NCBI RefSeq assembly: GCF_007829525.1
Contig: NZ_VLJP01000056.1
Span: forward strand, 18,767 to 82,766
From: Mesorhizobium sp. J18
GTDB lineage: Bacteria > Pseudomonadota > Alphaproteobacteria > Rhizobiales > Rhizobiaceae
DNA: 64,000 nt
Direction: 5' to 3'
Made by a program: the position numbers and the translations under genes
The notes under the pieces: model-generated
What the model was told of the DNA's origin: nothing
Seen by the model: the letters and a program-made list of their open reading frames with translations, nothing else
Database searches by the model: none
Part shown: piece by piece, positions 25,071 through 36,591 of the stretch
Layout: each line of letters begins with the position of its first letter
How positions within the stretch are numbered: the stretch's first letter is position 1

Positions 25071-26672
25071 TCAGTCTCCCGGCTGGGTTTCGCCTGCTGC
25101 ACTCCCGGCGCCCGGCTTGCGTTTCAGGTTGCGTCGGATCATGCCGATGTCGGCCCCGCCCGTTGCGAATGCCATGCCGAAATAAACAACCATGGCACCG
25201 GCGATCAGAACGGCCAATGTGGCAATCTGCATAAGCAGCGGCGCCGAAGGGGCCAGTTGCGCCGAAACAGCGTCCAACGCGAAGTGCAGGCCAACCGCCA
25301 TGACCGCTGCGGACAAGACGAGCAACGGTATACGTTTCAGGAGCGCACGGTCGCTTCCCCAGTGGCCTCGCCGCATGAGAGTCGTCAAAAGCAGCATTGC
25401 ATTGACCCATCCGGCCGTCGATTCCGCGGTTGCGATGCCTGCTTCAGCCATGGTCGGGAAGAGTGTCAACGCCAGCGCCACGTTCACTGCCACTGCCACA
25501 CCGGCGAAAATCATCGGGGTGCGCGTATCCTCGCGGGCGAAGAAACCGGGCGTGAAAGCCTTTATGAGAACAAAGGCTGGAAGACCGAGACCGAAGATCG
25601 CCAGCGCGCCCGCAACCTTGCCGGTCGTTTCCACGCCGAACGCCCCGCGCTCATAGAGCACGCGGACGATCTCCTCCGACATGACCAGAAGGGCCGCCGC
25701 AGCCGGCAATGTCAGGAACAGCGCAAACTCGACCGAGCGGTTCTGCAGGTTGGATGCCTCGCGCATATGCCCGGCCTTCAAGGCCCGTGCGAGTTCCGGC
25801 AGGAGCACGACGCCGACCGCTATGCCGACGACCCCGAGCGGAAGCTGGTAGACACGATCGGCATATTGCAGGACGGCGATCGCTCCTTCCTTGCCGGATG
25901 CAATCATCTGCCCGATGACGAGGTTGATCTGAGTGATGCCACCAGTGATGGCGGCGGGAAAGGCAAGCACCAAAAGGCGCTTCACGTTCGGAGTCAGCCG
26001 CGGCCGGCGGATCTGGATCCTGATGCCCGCCTTTCGCACGGAGATCATCACGATCAGCAATTGCAGTATGCCGGCCGCCAGAACGCCCCAGGAGATGTCG
26101 TAGCCGACCGTCAGCGCATCGCGCCCGCTCCACAGCGCATAAGCGAGCACGCCTATGAGAATGATATTGAGGAAGACCGGCGCTATGGCGGCGGCAAAAT
26201 AACGCTGAAGCGAATTGAGGATACCGCTCATCATGGCCGTCAGAGACATGCACATGAGATAAGGGAACATGATCATCGACAAGACGACCGTGGTCGAGAA
26301 CTTGTCGGAATCGGAGGCGAATCCCGGCGCGATGATGGTGCGTACGAGGAACGGCATCGCCAGTTCCATGATGATGGTCAGACCCAGCAATACCGTGAAG
26401 AGAACGCCGAAGACCTCCTCGGAGAAGCGCTTCGCGCCGTCGGTACCGTTCGCCTCTATCTCCTTGGCGAACAGCGGCACGAAGGCCGCATTGAAGGCTC
26501 CCTCGGCGAAAAGCCTGCGGAAGAGGTTGGGAAAGCGGAAGGCGGCATAGAAGGCATCGGCGATCGGCCCTGCGCCAAGCGCAGCGGCCATCAACGCCTC
26601 GCGCGAGAAGCCGAGGATGCGGCTTGCAAGCGTGGCGGAACCAACAGTCGCGAATTTCCTGACGAGACTCAT
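25071..26672 (-). CDS. murJ: lipid II flippase MurJ (MviN)
   Basis: Essential inner-membrane protein that moves lipid II across the membrane for peptidoglycan synthesis. The 533 residues hold about 14 hydrophobic segments. The opening SLVRKFATVGSATLASRILG and the following GFSREALMAAALGAGPIADAF are the family signature, with the conserved arginine and Asp/Glu residues facing the cavity. It starts 33 bases after the glnD stop and is probably cotranscribed with glnD. Confidence 0.96.
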   Translation of the reverse strand: MSLVRKFATVGSATLASRILGFSREALMAAALGAGPIADAFYAAFRFPNLFRRLFAEGAFNAAFVPLFAKEIEANGTDGAKRFSEEVFGVLFTVLLGLTIIMELAMPFLVRTIIAPGFASDSDKFSTTVVLSMIMFPYLMCMSLTAMMSGILNSLQRYFAAAIAPVFLNIILIGVLAYALWSGRDALTVGYDISWGVLAAGILQLLIVMISVRKAGIRIQIRRPRLTPNVKRLLVLAFPAAITGGITQINLVIGQMIASGKEGAIAVLQYADRVYQLPLGVVGIAVGVVLLPELARALKAGHMREASNLQNRSVEFALFLTLPAAAALLVMSEEIVRVLYERGAFGVETTGKVAGALAIFGLGLPAFVLIKAFTPGFFAREDTRTPMIFAGVAVAVNVALALTLFPTMAEAGIATAESTAGWVNAMLLLTTLMRRGHWGSDRALLKRIPLLVLSAAVMAVGLHFALDAVSAQLAPSAPLLMQIATLAVLIAGAMVVYFGMAFATGGADIGMIRRNLKRKPGAGSAAGETQPGD

Positions 26673-26705
26673 GTCAAAGGACCTGTGCCGGACTCTGCGG
26701 AGATG

Positions 26706-29507
26706 TCATTCTGCCGCCGCGGCAGCATGGGGCTTGACGGCCTGCCTTGCTGACTTGCCTTCGAGCGTCTCCAGCAGCCTCCGCCGAATAGCCGCCTGCC
26801 TGGACGGATTTTCGATCTTCTGGCCGGTCAGATCGGTGACGTAGAAAGTATCGATCACTTTCTCACCGAAGGTGGTGATATGTGCCGAGGCGATGTCGAG
26901 CGAGAGATCCGACAGCGTGCCCGTGATCTCGGAAAGCAGGCCGGGGCGGTCCAGGCCCTCGATCTCGATGACGGAGAACCGGTTGGAAAGCATGTTCCTG
27001 ATCTCCGCTTGCGGCTCTATGCGAAAGGTTTTCGCTCCGCGCTTGGGCTTGGTGCGTTTCTCTATCATCTCCGGCAGCCACGACTTGCCTGAAAGCACGT
27101 CCTCGATCAGCCTGCCGACCCTTTGGGCCCGGCGGCGCTCATCCTCGTCGAAATCGAATCCGCGGCTGATAAGGATCGTGTCGAGCGCCCTGCCGTCTGT
27201 GGTCGTGAATATCTGCGCGTCCACGATATTGGCCCCAGCCGCCGCGCAGGCGCCGGCGATCACCGAAAGCAGGCGCGGATGGTCCGGCGCCAGCACCGTG
27301 ATCTCGGTAACCGCCTCGAATTCGTGCGTCTTGACCATGGTCGAGAGCGGCTTTCTTGCGGCAGTGCTCTCACGGATAAACTCTGCGTGGCGTATCTGGT
27401 CCTTGCGATCGACGGCGAGCAGATAGTTGGGATAGTGGAGGCCGAGATAGGCCTCACGCTCAGCTTCGGGCCAGCCTTCCAGTGCCTGGCGGAGCAGTTC
27501 GCGCGCCTCGCGGGTGCGAATCTCCCGCGAGGTTTCGGAGAAGCCGCCGGTCAGAAGCAGTTCCGTCTCGAAATAGAGACTGCGCAAGAGCTGCCCCTTC
27601 CAGCCGTTCCAGACGCCGGGGCCGACGCCGCGTATATCGCAGACCGTCAGCACTAGAAGCAGCTTCAGACGTTCCACGGATTGCACGATATCGGCAAAGT
27701 CCTGAATCGTCTTGCGGTCGTTCAGGTCGCGCGTCTGCGCCGTCATGGACATGGTCAGATGCTGCTCCACCAGCCAGGCGATCAATTCGGTCTCGGCGGC
27801 ATCGAAGCCCATATGCGGACAAAGCCTGCGGGCGATCCGAGCGCCAGCTTCAGAGTGATCCTCCGGCCGGCCCTTGGCGATGTCATGCAGCAGAAGCGCC
27901 GTATAGAGCACCTTGCGCCATGGTCGAATAGACGGCATCAGCGAATGCGACAGCGGATGGATCTTCTCCGCCTCGCCGTGCTCCATCTCCGAGAATACCC
28001 CAATGCAGCGGATCAAATGCTCATCCACCGTGTAGTGGTGGTACATGTTGAACTGCATCATCGCCACGACCTTGTTGAAATCGGGGATGAGCTTGCCCAG
28101 CACGCCGGCTTCGTTCATGCGCCGCATGTTGAGCTCGGGATCGCGCTCCGAGGTAAGCACGTCCATGAACAGGCGGTTCGCCTCCTTGTCGCGCCGCAGA
28201 TTGCGGTCGATCAGGTTCAATGAGCGCGTGAGCAGCTTCAGCGCGTCGGGATGAAATTCCAGCCCATGCCTGTCGGCAAACCAGAACAGCCGCAGCAGGT
28301 TCACCGGATCGCGCTCGAACACGCCGTCATCGGCGACATTGATGCGATGGTTATCGATGACGAAATCGCTGGTGCCGGCAAGCTTGCGCTTGCGACGCGA
28401 GAAAGTCAGGAAGATCCGGTTGAAGCCCGGCACATGCTTCGCATGCTCTTCCTCCAGAGCGGCGCAGAAGATGCGCGTCAGATCGCCGACGGTCTTGGCA
28501 GTCAGGAAGTAGTGCTTCATGAAGCGCTCGACCGCCGACAGCCCGGGATGGCCGGTATAGCCGAGCCGTTCAGCGATATCGCGCTGGATATCGAAATGCA
28601 GCCTTTCCTCCGCCTTGCCGGTCAAAAAATGCATGTGGCAGCGCACGGCCCACAGGAAATCCTCGGCCTTGCGAAACTGCAAATATTCCCTGCGCGTGAA
28701 GACGCCCTTGTCGACCAGCTCCTCGCTGGTGCGCACGCGGTAGTAATATTTGCCGATCCAGAAGAGTGTGTGGAGGTCGCGCAGGCCACCCTTGCCGTCC
28801 TTCACATTGGGCTCCACGAGATAGCGGCTTTCGCCGACCTTGGCGTGTCGGTCGTCGCGCTCGGCGAGCTTTGCCTGGATGAATTCCGAGCCGGTGTCCT
28901 TCACTACCTCCTCGTCGAACCGGCGGACCAATTCCTCATGCAGTGCCTCGTCGCCGCAGATATAGCGGGCTTCCAGAACCGCGGTGCGGATGGTGATGTC
29001 GGTACGCGCGTGGCGAAGGCATTCGTCTATGTTGCGAGTGGCATGACCGACCTTGAAGCCCATGTCCCACAATATGTAGAGCATGTATTCGATGATTTGT
29101 TCGCTCCAAGGCGTCTGCCGGTAGGGCAGGACGAAGAGCAGGTCGATGTCGGAACCGGGTGCCAGCGTGCCGCGACCATAACCGCCGACGGCCACCACCG
29201 CCATGCGCTCGGCCGACGAGGGATTGTCCGACCGGTAGACATGGCTGGCGGTAAAGTCGTGCAACGCGCCGATCACTTCATCCATGAGATGGGATAACCG
29301 CACTGCGCAGGCCGTGCCGCCGCCGTCCTCCATCAGCATGGCTTCCGCCGTCCTGCGGCCGTCAGCCACGCGTTGCTTCAGAAGCTGCAGCACCTTGGCG
29401 CGGATGCCGGCAGAGTTGCTGCCGACGGCAGTTGCAAGTTCCGTCAGGTCGTTACGCAGGGCCGCGCCATCTATTATCTGGTCGAGCTTGAGGGGAATCT
29501 TGGCCAT
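26706..29507 (-). CDS. glnD: bifunctional PII uridylyltransferase/uridylyl-removing enzyme
   Basis: Main sensor of nitrogen status: it uridylylates PII proteins when glutamine is low and removes UMP when glutamine is high. The 933 residues show, in order, a nucleotidyltransferase domain ([19 protein letters not shown] near residue 110), an HD domain ([19 protein letters not shown] near 510) and two C-terminal ACT domains (about 730 and 845) that bind glutamine. All catalytic motifs are intact. It lies upstream of murJ. A TATAGA element about 30 bases upstream (29537-29542, minus strand) may be its -10. Confidence 0.96.
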   Translation of the reverse strand: MAKIPLKLDQIIDGAALRNDLTELATAVGSNSAGIRAKVLQLLKQRVADGRRTAEAMLMEDGGGTACAVRLSHLMDEVIGALHDFTASHVYRSDNPSSAERMAVVAVGGYGRGTLAPGSDIDLLFVLPYRQTPWSEQIIEYMLYILWDMGFKVGHATRNIDECLRHARTDITIRTAVLEARYICGDEALHEELVRRFDEEVVKDTGSEFIQAKLAERDDRHAKVGESRYLVEPNVKDGKGGLRDLHTLFWIGKYYYRVRTSEELVDKGVFTRREYLQFRKAEDFLWAVRCHMHFLTGKAEERLHFDIQRDIAERLGYTGHPGLSAVERFMKHYFLTAKTVGDLTRIFCAALEEEHAKHVPGFNRIFLTFSRRKRKLAGTSDFVIDNHRINVADDGVFERDPVNLLRLFWFADRHGLEFHPDALKLLTRSLNLIDRNLRRDKEANRLFMDVLTSERDPELNMRRMNEAGVLGKLIPDFNKVVAMMQFNMYHHYTVDEHLIRCIGVFSEMEHGEAEKIHPLSHSLMPSIRPWRKVLYTALLLHDIAKGRPEDHSEAGARIARRLCPHMGFDAAETELIAWLVEQHLTMSMTAQTRDLNDRKTIQDFADIVQSVERLKLLLVLTVCDIRGVGPGVWNGWKGQLLRSLYFETELLLTGGFSETSREIRTREARELLRQALEGWPEAEREAYLGLHYPNYLLAVDRKDQIRHAEFIRESTAARKPLSTMVKTHEFEAVTEITVLAPDHPRLLSVIAGACAAAGANIVDAQIFTTTDGRALDTILISRGFDFDEDERRRAQRVGRLIEDVLSGKSWLPEMIEKRTKPKRGAKTFRIEPQAEIRNMLSNRFSVIEIEGLDRPGLLSEITGTLSDLSLDIASAHITTFGEKVIDTFYVTDLTGQKIENPSRQAAIRRRLLETLEGKSARQAVKPHAAAAAE

Positions 29508-29949
29508 TTCCGGCAGTCGCTTTGTTTCAGGCGGGGTCTATAGCGCGTTTTGCTCCCATGCGAAACGGCCTCGGCGCTGACATTGAGCCGGGCACGCCAG
29601 GCGGCTGGCAGCGCATCCTTGGTGTCCGCGCGCGGCTGATCACCGCCGGCGCGCAAATCACCGCTCCTTGCTCTCATCGCGATACTTGCCCGTTGGCTAC
29701 ACCCGATAATGTCATTTTTCGTGCCATGTCGCGCGCGCCCGGCAAGAGCGTCTTGTCACGCGAAGTCAGGGGCTTGTCTTCAAGGCCGCCCGGCGGCTCA
29801 ACTGGGGCAATGCGGCGATGGAAGAAGCTTTTGGCCGCAAAAGACAGCGTAACATCATGTAGCATAACGTTAACGAGAAGCGATCGCGGACACCCGGTTT
29901 GAATGTTAACCTAAGCGCGGGAGGAAATTACGAGCAGGGGAATTATTTG
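29508..29949. other. 442-base intergenic region between glnD and the ExsH-like gene
   Basis: No convincing gene is present. The left end should contain the glnD promoter and the right 130 bases the promoter of the ExsH-like gene; the right end is less GC-rich than its surroundings and contains GTTAAC twice (29878 area and 29904 area). I see no terminator, tRNA or long repeat. The 5' leader of the ExsH-like gene includes AGGGG six to nine bases before its start. Confidence 0.5.
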
Positions 29950-31386
29950 ATGAAGACGGTCGCCAACGCCAGAGGCGTCAATCTCTACTATAGCGATACA
30001 TCCATCAATCACTTCTCGGCAACAAATTCCGGCCCGCAATTATACGGCACCCCCGACAACGATTCCCTTTGGGGAGACAGCAGTGTCGACGTGACCATGT
30101 ACGGTGGGGCTGGCGATGATATCTACTACCTCTATTCGCCGATCAACAGGGCCGCCGAAGATCCCGGAGAGGGTGTCGACACCATCGTCACCTGGATGAG
30201 CACCAGGCTCCCGGATAATTTCGAGAACCTTACCGTCACGGGCAGCGGGCGCTATGCCTTTGGTAATGCAGCGGACAACATCATCAAGGGTGGATCCGGC
30301 CAGCAGACGCTGGACGGCGGCAGCGGGAATGATGTTCTCATCGGCGGTGGCGGAGCCGACATTTTCGTCGTTTCAAAGGGCAATGGCAGCGACCTGATCT
30401 TCGACTTTGAAACGACCGACAGAGTTCGCCTCGACGGATACGGATGGAATTCGTTCGACGCGGTCCAGGACCGGATGACCCAAGTCGGATCGGATGTACG
30501 ACTTGATCTTGGGGTAGGCGAGATCCTGGTGTTCAAGGACACGACCATTGATCAGTTCCAGGCCGATCAGTTCGAATTGCCCTTGGACAGATCTGCAATG
30601 TCCCTGTCCTTTGCGGAGCACTTCAACACGCTCAGCCTGTGGGATGGCGAGAGCGGTCGGTGGGATTCCAATTTCTGGTGGGGAGCGCCGAATGGAAGCA
30701 CGCTGAGCGGGAACAGCGAGCTTCAATGGTACATCGACGCCAATTACGGGCCGACGAGCTCTGTCAATCCGTTCAGCGTCGAGAATGGCGTTCTGACGAT
30801 CACCGCAGCCCCGACCCCCGACGAGATCAAGCCGCTCATCAACAACTATGAATACACATCGGGTCTGCTGACAACCTATCATTCCTTCTCACAGACCTAC
30901 GGCTATTTCGAAATGCGGGCCGACATGCCGGAAAACCAGGGGGCCTGGCCGGCCTTCTGGCTTCTTCCCGCAGACGGCTCATGGCCCCCTGAAATCGATG
31001 TGGTGGAGATGAGGGGGCAGGACCCGAATACGATCCACATGACGGCGCACACGAATGAAACCGGCAGCCATACGATGGTCTCGTCTGCCATCAATGTTTC
31101 AGATACGGAAGGTTTCCACACCTATGGCGTCCTTTGGACGGAAGATGAGCTTGTCTGGTATTTCGACGACGTGGCAGTCGCCCGCGCTGAGACCCCTTCC
31201 GACATGCACGATCCCATGTATATGCTGGTAAACCTTGCAATAGGAGGCCCAGCCGGAGAACCTGATGATGGGCTGGCCGTGCCGGCCGAGATGCAGATCG
31301 ATTACATCCGTGCCTATGAGCTTGACGAGGTGCCGGAAGTCAGCCTTTTGGCCAATCTTTTCGATACGCTCGATTGGCTGATCTAG
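29950..31386 (+). CDS. ExsH-like secreted beta-glucanase: RTX repeats plus glycoside hydrolase family 16
   Basis: Probable extracellular endo-beta-1,3-1,4-glycanase of 478 residues. There is no signal peptide. Residues 30-165 carry glycine-aspartate nonapeptide calcium-binding repeats (YGGAGDDIYY, LDGGSGNDVLIGGGGADIF), the mark of type I secretion substrates. The GH16 domain covers about 220-460 with catalytic motif EIDVVE (nucleophile Glu348, acid/base Glu353). The chain ends in a hydrophobic tail, LLANLFDTLDWLI. The layout matches ExsH of Sinorhizobium, which trims succinoglycan after export by PrsDE; no exporter genes are nearby. The ATG at 29950 is preferred; a TTG three bases earlier is possible. 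Confidence 0.88.
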   Translation: MKTVANARGVNLYYSDTSINHFSATNSGPQLYGTPDNDSLWGDSSVDVTMYGGAGDDIYYLYSPINRAAEDPGEGVDTIVTWMSTRLPDNFENLTVTGSGRYAFGNAADNIIKGGSGQQTLDGGSGNDVLIGGGGADIFVVSKGNGSDLIFDFETTDRVRLDGYGWNSFDAVQDRMTQVGSDVRLDLGVGEILVFKDTTIDQFQADQFELPLDRSAMSLSFAEHFNTLSLWDGESGRWDSNFWWGAPNGSTLSGNSELQWYIDANYGPTSSVNPFSVENGVLTITAAPTPDEIKPLINNYEYTSGLLTTYHSFSQTYGYFEMRADMPENQGAWPAFWLLPADGSWPPEIDVVEMRGQDPNTIHMTAHTNETGSHTMVSSAINVSDTEGFHTYGVLWTEDELVWYFDDVAVARAETPSDMHDPMYMLVNLAIGGPAGEPDDGLAVPAEMQIDYIRAYELDEVPEVSLLANLFDTLDWLI

Positions 31387-31430
31387 AGCCGTTCTAAGTC
31401 CTGTTCGGCAAGTGACGGTGCTTGCGTTGC

Positions 31431-34139
31431 CTAGCGATTCTTCGCCGTCAACGCCTTGAGCCGATAAAGGGCCTCCAGTGCCTCGCGCGGCGTCATTTCG
31501 TCGGGCTGGAGTTCAAATATTGCTTGCACCAACGCATCATTGGATTGCGGCTTGGATGGCTCGCGTTTCACAGCCACGCTGAAAAGCGGCAGGTCGTCAA
31601 CAAGTCTTGCGGCCTTGCCTGAGGTCTCGCCTTCTTCCAACTGATGCAGCACTTCGCGGGCGCGCTCCACGACAGCGTTCGGCAGGCCGGCGAGACGGGC
31701 GACCTGTATGCCGTAGGAGCGGTCCGCCGCACCCCGCCCGACCTCGTGCAGGAAAACGACTTCGCCTTCCCATTCCTTGACCCGCATGGTGACATTGGCG
31801 AGACGAGGCAGTTTTTCGACCAGCGCTGTCATCTCGTGGAAATGGGTGGCGAAAAGTGCGCGGCAGCGGTTCTTCTCATGCAGATACTCGACCGCCGCCC
31901 AAGCGATGGAAAGCCCGTCGAAGGTCGCCGTTCCGCGCCCGATCTCGTCCAGTATGACCAGGGAGCGGTCGGTGGCCTGATTGAGGATCGCAGCCGTCTC
32001 GACCATTTCCACCATGAAAGTGGAGCGCCCACGAGCGAGATCGTCCGATGCGCCGACCCGGCTGAAAAGCTTGTCAACCACGCCGAGACGCGCACTGCGT
32101 GCAGGCACGTAGGAACCTGCCTGGGCGAGGATGGCGATCAGCGCGTTCTGGCGCAGGAAAGTCGATTTACCGCCCATATTGGGGCCGGTCAGCAGCCAGA
32201 TAGCCCCATGTTTCTGGCCCTCGGCAGGCGACAGATCGCAATCATTGGCCACAAAAGGTTCTGCCAGCTGCTTGCGCAGCGACTGCTCGACGACGGCATG
32301 CCGCCCTCCCTCGACCTGGAAATCGAGGCTGTCATCGACCGCCGGACGACAATAATCCTCGCTCTCCGCCAGGACGGCCAATGCGGCGGCCACATCGATC
32401 ACAGCAAGCGCCTGCGCGCCTGCGCGGATCGCGTCCGCCTCCGCGACTGCCTCCGCCAAGAGCCGATCGAAGATTTCGAGTTCGATTCTCAACGCCCTGT
32501 CGGCCGCATTGGCGATCTTGGTTTCGAGATCCGCCAGCTCTGTCGTGGTAAAGCGCATGGCGCTCGCCATGGTCTGCCGGTGAATGAAGCGGGCGCGCGC
32601 CGCATCGGTTCCGGTCATGACGGCGCTGTTGTTGGCAGTTACCTCAATGTAGTAGCCTAGCACGTTATTGTGCCGAATCTTGAGCGAACGGATGCCCGTT
32701 TCCTCCACCAGATCGCGTTCCATCCCCGCAATCACGCGCCGCGACTGGTCACGAAGCGCGCGCATCTCGTCGAGTTCCGCGTCATAGCCCTGGCGGACAA
32801 AACCGCCATCGCGCTTCATCAGCGGCAATTCGTCGGCAAGGGCAGCCTCAAGATGTGCCGAAAGCACTGCCGGTAGAGCGCGGATCGCCTCGAATGCGGC
32901 GGCGAGTTCAGCCGGCAAATGCTGTCCGGTGAAGAGAGTTTCGATCTCTTTTGCGGCAGCGAAGCCGTTCCTCAAGGCTCCGAGATCGCGCGGACCGCCT
33001 CGGTTGAGGGCCAGGCGCGAAAGGGCGCGCGCCAGATCGGGTGCGCTCTTCAACGCCGCCCGCAGCCGGTCCCGCAATTCCGGTTCCGCTATCAGGAAGC
33101 CAACGGAATCGAGCCGCGTATTGATCTCACCGGGATCGGTCAGGGGCGACATCAGCCGCTCCGCCAGGAGCCGGCCACCTGAACCGGTGACCGTACGGTC
33201 GATCGACTTGAACAGGCTGCCTTCACGGCTGCCCGACATGGTCCTGATAAGTTCGAGATTGGCCCGAGTGGCCGGATCGATGAAAAGGCTGGCGCCATCC
33301 TCATCACGTTCAGGCCGGCCGAGGGGCGGACGTTCGGCCTTCTGTGTCTTTTCCACATAGGCGACCGCGCCGGAGATCGCTGAAAGCTCGGCACGCGAGA
33401 AGCGGCCGAAACCGTCAAGCGTTGCCACTCCGAAAAAGCGCGAAAGCCGCATCTCGGCGCTGGCCGAATCGAAGAAGCTCGGCGGCTGCGGACTGACAAT
33501 CCGCCCAAGCATATCGAAGACGGGCCGCAGATCAAGGTCGTGGAATACGGGCTCTGCCACGATCAGCTCGCGCGGATCGATCCGCATAATATCCGCGAGC
33601 AGCCGGTCGGCGCGGGTCTCCGCCACACGGAAATTGCCGGTGGATATGTCGATCCAGGCAAGCGCGAGCTGCTGGCCGATGCTTCCCTTCACCCTGCCCA
33701 GCGACATCAGATAATTGGCTTCCGATGGTTCCAGAAGCTTTTCCTCGGTGATCGTGCCGGGCGTCACCAGCCGCACCACATCGCGGCGCACGACGGATTT
33801 GGAACCTCGCTTCCTTGCTTCTGCCGGATCTTCAATCTGTTCGCAGACGGCGACCCGGTGGCCAAGGGCGATCAGCTTTTGCAGATAGTCATCCGCAGCA
33901 TGCACCGGCACCCCGCACATGGGAATGTCTTCCCCCAGATGCTTGCCCCGCTTTGTGAGCGTTATGCCCAATGCGCGGCTAGCGACTTCGGCATCCTCGA
34001 AGAATAGCTCGTAAAAATCGCCCATTCGGTAGAAGAGCAGCGAATCCGGGTTTGCCGACTTGATATCGAGATACTGCTCCATCATCGGCGTTGCGCCATT
34101 CGCCGCCGCACCGGCGGGCCTGGCTGCATTCCGACGCAT
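31431..34139 (-). CDS. mutS: DNA mismatch repair protein MutS
   Basis: Mismatch recognition ATPase of about 902 residues. The mismatch-binding Phe-x-Glu motif lies in [14 protein letters not shown] close to the N-terminus, Walker A is GPNMGGKST and Walker B is [10 protein letters not shown], and the signature loop [11 protein letters not shown] is intact. The exact start is uncertain: I use the ATG at 34139, but a GTG at 34166 adds nine residues and an ATG at the MMEQY segment is also possible. It is divergent from the malic enzyme gene and convergent with the ExsH-like gene. Confidence 0.95.
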   Translation of the reverse strand: MRRNAARPAGAAANGATPMMEQYLDIKSANPDSLLFYRMGDFYELFFEDAEVASRALGITLTKRGKHLGEDIPMCGVPVHAADDYLQKLIALGHRVAVCEQIEDPAEARKRGSKSVVRRDVVRLVTPGTITEEKLLEPSEANYLMSLGRVKGSIGQQLALAWIDISTGNFRVAETRADRLLADIMRIDPRELIVAEPVFHDLDLRPVFDMLGRIVSPQPPSFFDSASAEMRLSRFFGVATLDGFGRFSRAELSAISGAVAYVEKTQKAERPPLGRPERDEDGASLFIDPATRANLELIRTMSGSREGSLFKSIDRTVTGSGGRLLAERLMSPLTDPGEINTRLDSVGFLIAEPELRDRLRAALKSAPDLARALSRLALNRGGPRDLGALRNGFAAAKEIETLFTGQHLPAELAAAFEAIRALPAVLSAHLEAALADELPLMKRDGGFVRQGYDAELDEMRALRDQSRRVIAGMERDLVEETGIRSLKIRHNNVLGYYIEVTANNSAVMTGTDAARARFIHRQTMASAMRFTTTELADLETKIANAADRALRIELEIFDRLLAEAVAEADAIRAGAQALAVIDVAAALAVLAESEDYCRPAVDDSLDFQVEGGRHAVVEQSLRKQLAEPFVANDCDLSPAEGQKHGAIWLLTGPNMGGKSTFLRQNALIAILAQAGSYVPARSARLGVVDKLFSRVGASDDLARGRSTFMVEMVETAAILNQATDRSLVILDEIGRGTATFDGLSIAWAAVEYLHEKNRCRALFATHFHEMTALVEKLPRLANVTMRVKEWEGEVVFLHEVGRGAADRSYGIQVARLAGLPNAVVERAREVLHQLEEGETSGKAARLVDDLPLFSVAVKREPSKPQSNDALVQAIFELQPDEMTPREALEALYRLKALTAKNR

Positions 34140-34285
34140 TGGTGTTTCGTCGTTCAAGGAGCGCACCCGGTGAAAAAGAACAGTTTTACCCTGCTTGGCG
34201 ATTTACGTGGCGAAAGTGTAGCCTTATTCCCTTTCCGGCGGCAGAACTCCACAAGAACACGCTCAGGGAAGGAATAACGAAGCAC

Positions 34286-36571
34286 ATGGCTGCGAAACAC
34301 ATGCATGACGATCCCGGTCCTTCCGTGAGCGAGCAGGAGGCACTTGATTTCCATGCGCTCGGCCGCCCGGGCAAGCTGGAGATCAATCCGACCAAGCCTA
34401 TGGCGACCCAACGCGATCTGTCACTGGCTTATTCTCCGGGCGTGGCGGTGCCGGTCAAGGCGATCGCGGAGGATCCGAGCCGCGCCTTCGACTATACGAC
34501 ACGAGGCAATCTCGTCGCCGTTATCTCCAACGGCACGGCCATTCTCGGCCTCGGCAATCTCGGCGCCCTGGCGTCGAAGCCAGTGATGGAAGGCAAGTCA
34601 GTGCTCTTCAAGCGCTTCGCCGACGTCGATTCCATCGATCTCGAGGTCGACACACAGGATGTCGACGCCTTCATCAATTGCGTTCGCTATCTCGGTCCTT
34701 CTTTCGGAGGCATCAACCTGGAGGATATCAAGGCACCGGACTGCTTTATCATCGAGCAGCGCCTTCGCGAGCTGATGGATATTCCGGTTTTCCATGACGA
34801 CCAGCACGGCACCGCGATCATAGCGGTCGCGGGATTGATCAATGCGCTGGAGGTCACCGGCCGCGACATGAAGTCGACCAGGCTCGTCTGCAACGGCGCA
34901 GGCGCTGCCGGCATAGCCTGCATCGAACTCGTCAAGGCGATGGGCTTCGCCCCGCAGAATGTCATTCTTTGCGACACCAAGGGCGTCGTCTACAAGGGCC
35001 GCGAAGAGGGCATGAACCAGTGGAAGTCTGCCCATGCCGTAGAAACAGAGGCCCGCACGCTTGCAGACGCGCTCGATGGCGCGGATGTCTTCTTCGGTCT
35101 CTCCGCCAAGGGTGCGCTGACCTCGGCCATGGTGCAGTCCATGGCGAAGAATCCCATCATCTTCGCCATGGCCAATCCCGATCCGGAGATCACGCCGGAG
35201 GAGGTCGCCGAGATCCGCACCGACGCCATCATGGCGACGGGCCGTTCGGACTATCCGAACCAGGTCAACAATGTGCTCGGCTTCCCCTACATCTTCCGCG
35301 GCGCGCTCGACGTGCGGGCGACCACGATCAACGAACATATGAAGATCGCGGCCGCTGAAGCACTCGCCGCTCTTGCCCGGCAGGATGTGCCTGATGACGT
35401 GGCGGCTGCCTATCAGGGCAACCGACCGCGCTTCGGGCCGAACTACATCATTCCGGTACCCTTCGATCCGCGTCTGATATCGGCCGTGCCGGTGGCGGTG
35501 GCGAAGGCAGCAATGGATTCCGGTGTGGCGCGCCGGCCGATCCTCGATTTCGAAAAATATGCCAATGAGCTGTCGGCACGCCGCGACCCGATCGCCTCGA
35601 CATTGCAGCGTATCTATGACCGCGTGCGCCGGGAGCCGAAGCGCGTCGTCTTCGCCGAAGGCGAGGAAGAACAGGTCATGCGCGCCGCGGTGGCCTATGT
35701 GAACCAGCGGCTTGGAACCGCGATCCTGCTCGGCCGCGACGACGTGATCAGGGAAAACGCCCGCAACGCCGGTGTCGATCTGTCGAAACCCGGCATTGAG
35801 ATCATCAATGCCAGATTATCGCGCCGAAATGGTGTCTATGCCGATTATCTCTATGAGAGGATGCAGCGAAAAGGCTTTCTCTTCCGCGATTGTCAGCGTC
35901 TGATCAACAACGACCGCAATCATTTCGCTGCCTGCATGGTTGCCCTGGGCGATGCCGACGCTGTGGTGACAGGGGTGACGCGCAACTACTCGACGGCGCT
36001 TGCAGACATAAGCCGCGTGATTGACGCCAAGCCCGGTCATCGCGTCATCGGCGCCTCGATCGCGCTCTGTCGCGGCCGCACGGTGATCGTCGCCGATACG
36101 GCGGTGCATGACATGCCCGATTCCGAGCAGATTGCCGACATAGCAGAGGAGGCGGCCGGCTTTGCCCGCCGCATGGGCTACGAACCGCGTGTGGCCATGC
36201 TCGCCTATTCCACTTTCGGCCATCCACCGGGCGAGCGCTCGGAGCGCGTCCAGGAGGCGGTGAAGATCCTGGACAAGCGGCGTGTCGATTTCGAGTATGA
36301 CGGCGAGATGGCCGCCGATGTGGCGCTCAACCCGCGCCTGATGCGGCAATATCCCTTCTGCCGCCTTTCAGGTCCAGCGAATGTGCTTGTCATGCCGGCT
36401 TTCCACTCGGCATCCATCTCCACCAAGATGCTGCAGGAACTTGGCGGCTCGACCGTGATAGGGCCCCTGCTCGTGGGCCTCAACAAGCCAGTGCAGATTG
36501 TTCCCCTCAACGCCAAGGACTCTGACATCGTCAATATGGCGGCGATCGCCGCCCATAATGCTGGCGGTTGA
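34286..36571 (+). CDS. maeB: NADP-dependent malic enzyme, phosphotransacetylase fusion type
   Basis: Oxidative decarboxylation of malate to pyruvate. The 761 residues have a malic enzyme part (about 1-430), with VFHDDQHGTAIIAVAG and the Rossmann motif CNGAGAAGIACIEL, and a C-terminal phosphotransacetylase-like part (about 435-761) ending GLNKPVQIVPLNAKDSDIVN. In rhizobial Tme/Dme enzymes the second part has a regulatory rather than catalytic role. The ATG at 34286 gives MAAKHMHDD; upstream in-frame sequence overlaps mutS and is not coding. Same-type neighbours (mutS on one side, olsB on the other) are known in Sinorhizobium. Confidence 0.93.
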   Translation: MAAKHMHDDPGPSVSEQEALDFHALGRPGKLEINPTKPMATQRDLSLAYSPGVAVPVKAIAEDPSRAFDYTTRGNLVAVISNGTAILGLGNLGALASKPVMEGKSVLFKRFADVDSIDLEVDTQDVDAFINCVRYLGPSFGGINLEDIKAPDCFIIEQRLRELMDIPVFHDDQHGTAIIAVAGLINALEVTGRDMKSTRLVCNGAGAAGIACIELVKAMGFAPQNVILCDTKGVVYKGREEGMNQWKSAHAVETEARTLADALDGADVFFGLSAKGALTSAMVQSMAKNPIIFAMANPDPEITPEEVAEIRTDAIMATGRSDYPNQVNNVLGFPYIFRGALDVRATTINEHMKIAAAEALAALARQDVPDDVAAAYQGNRPRFGPNYIIPVPFDPRLISAVPVAVAKAAMDSGVARRPILDFEKYANELSARRDPIASTLQRIYDRVRREPKRVVFAEGEEEQVMRAAVAYVNQRLGTAILLGRDDVIRENARNAGVDLSKPGIEIINARLSRRNGVYADYLYERMQRKGFLFRDCQRLINNDRNHFAACMVALGDADAVVTGVTRNYSTALADISRVIDAKPGHRVIGASIALCRGRTVIVADTAVHDMPDSEQIADIAEEAAGFARRMGYEPRVAMLAYSTFGHPPGERSERVQEAVKILDKRRVDFEYDGEMAADVALNPRLMRQYPFCRLSGPANVLVMPAFHSASISTKMLQELGGSTVIGPLLVGLNKPVQIVPLNAKDSDIVNMAAIAAHNAGG

Positions 36572-36591
36572 AGTAAGCGTCCGATCGCGCC

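Noticed and set aside
24504..26753. A 749-residue plus-strand open frame across trpS, murJ and the end of glnD
   Set aside because: It runs antisense to three conserved genes, is very rich in His/Arg/Gln, and has no domain resemblance.
29870..29920. CtrA binding site (TTAA-N7-TTAA) near the ExsH-like gene
   Set aside because: GTTAAC occurs twice but the spacing does not give the paired TTAA arrangement.
34091..34285. N-terminal extension of malic enzyme upstream of 34286
   Set aside because: It overlaps mutS on the other strand, is basic and low-complexity, and homologues begin near MAAKHMHDD.
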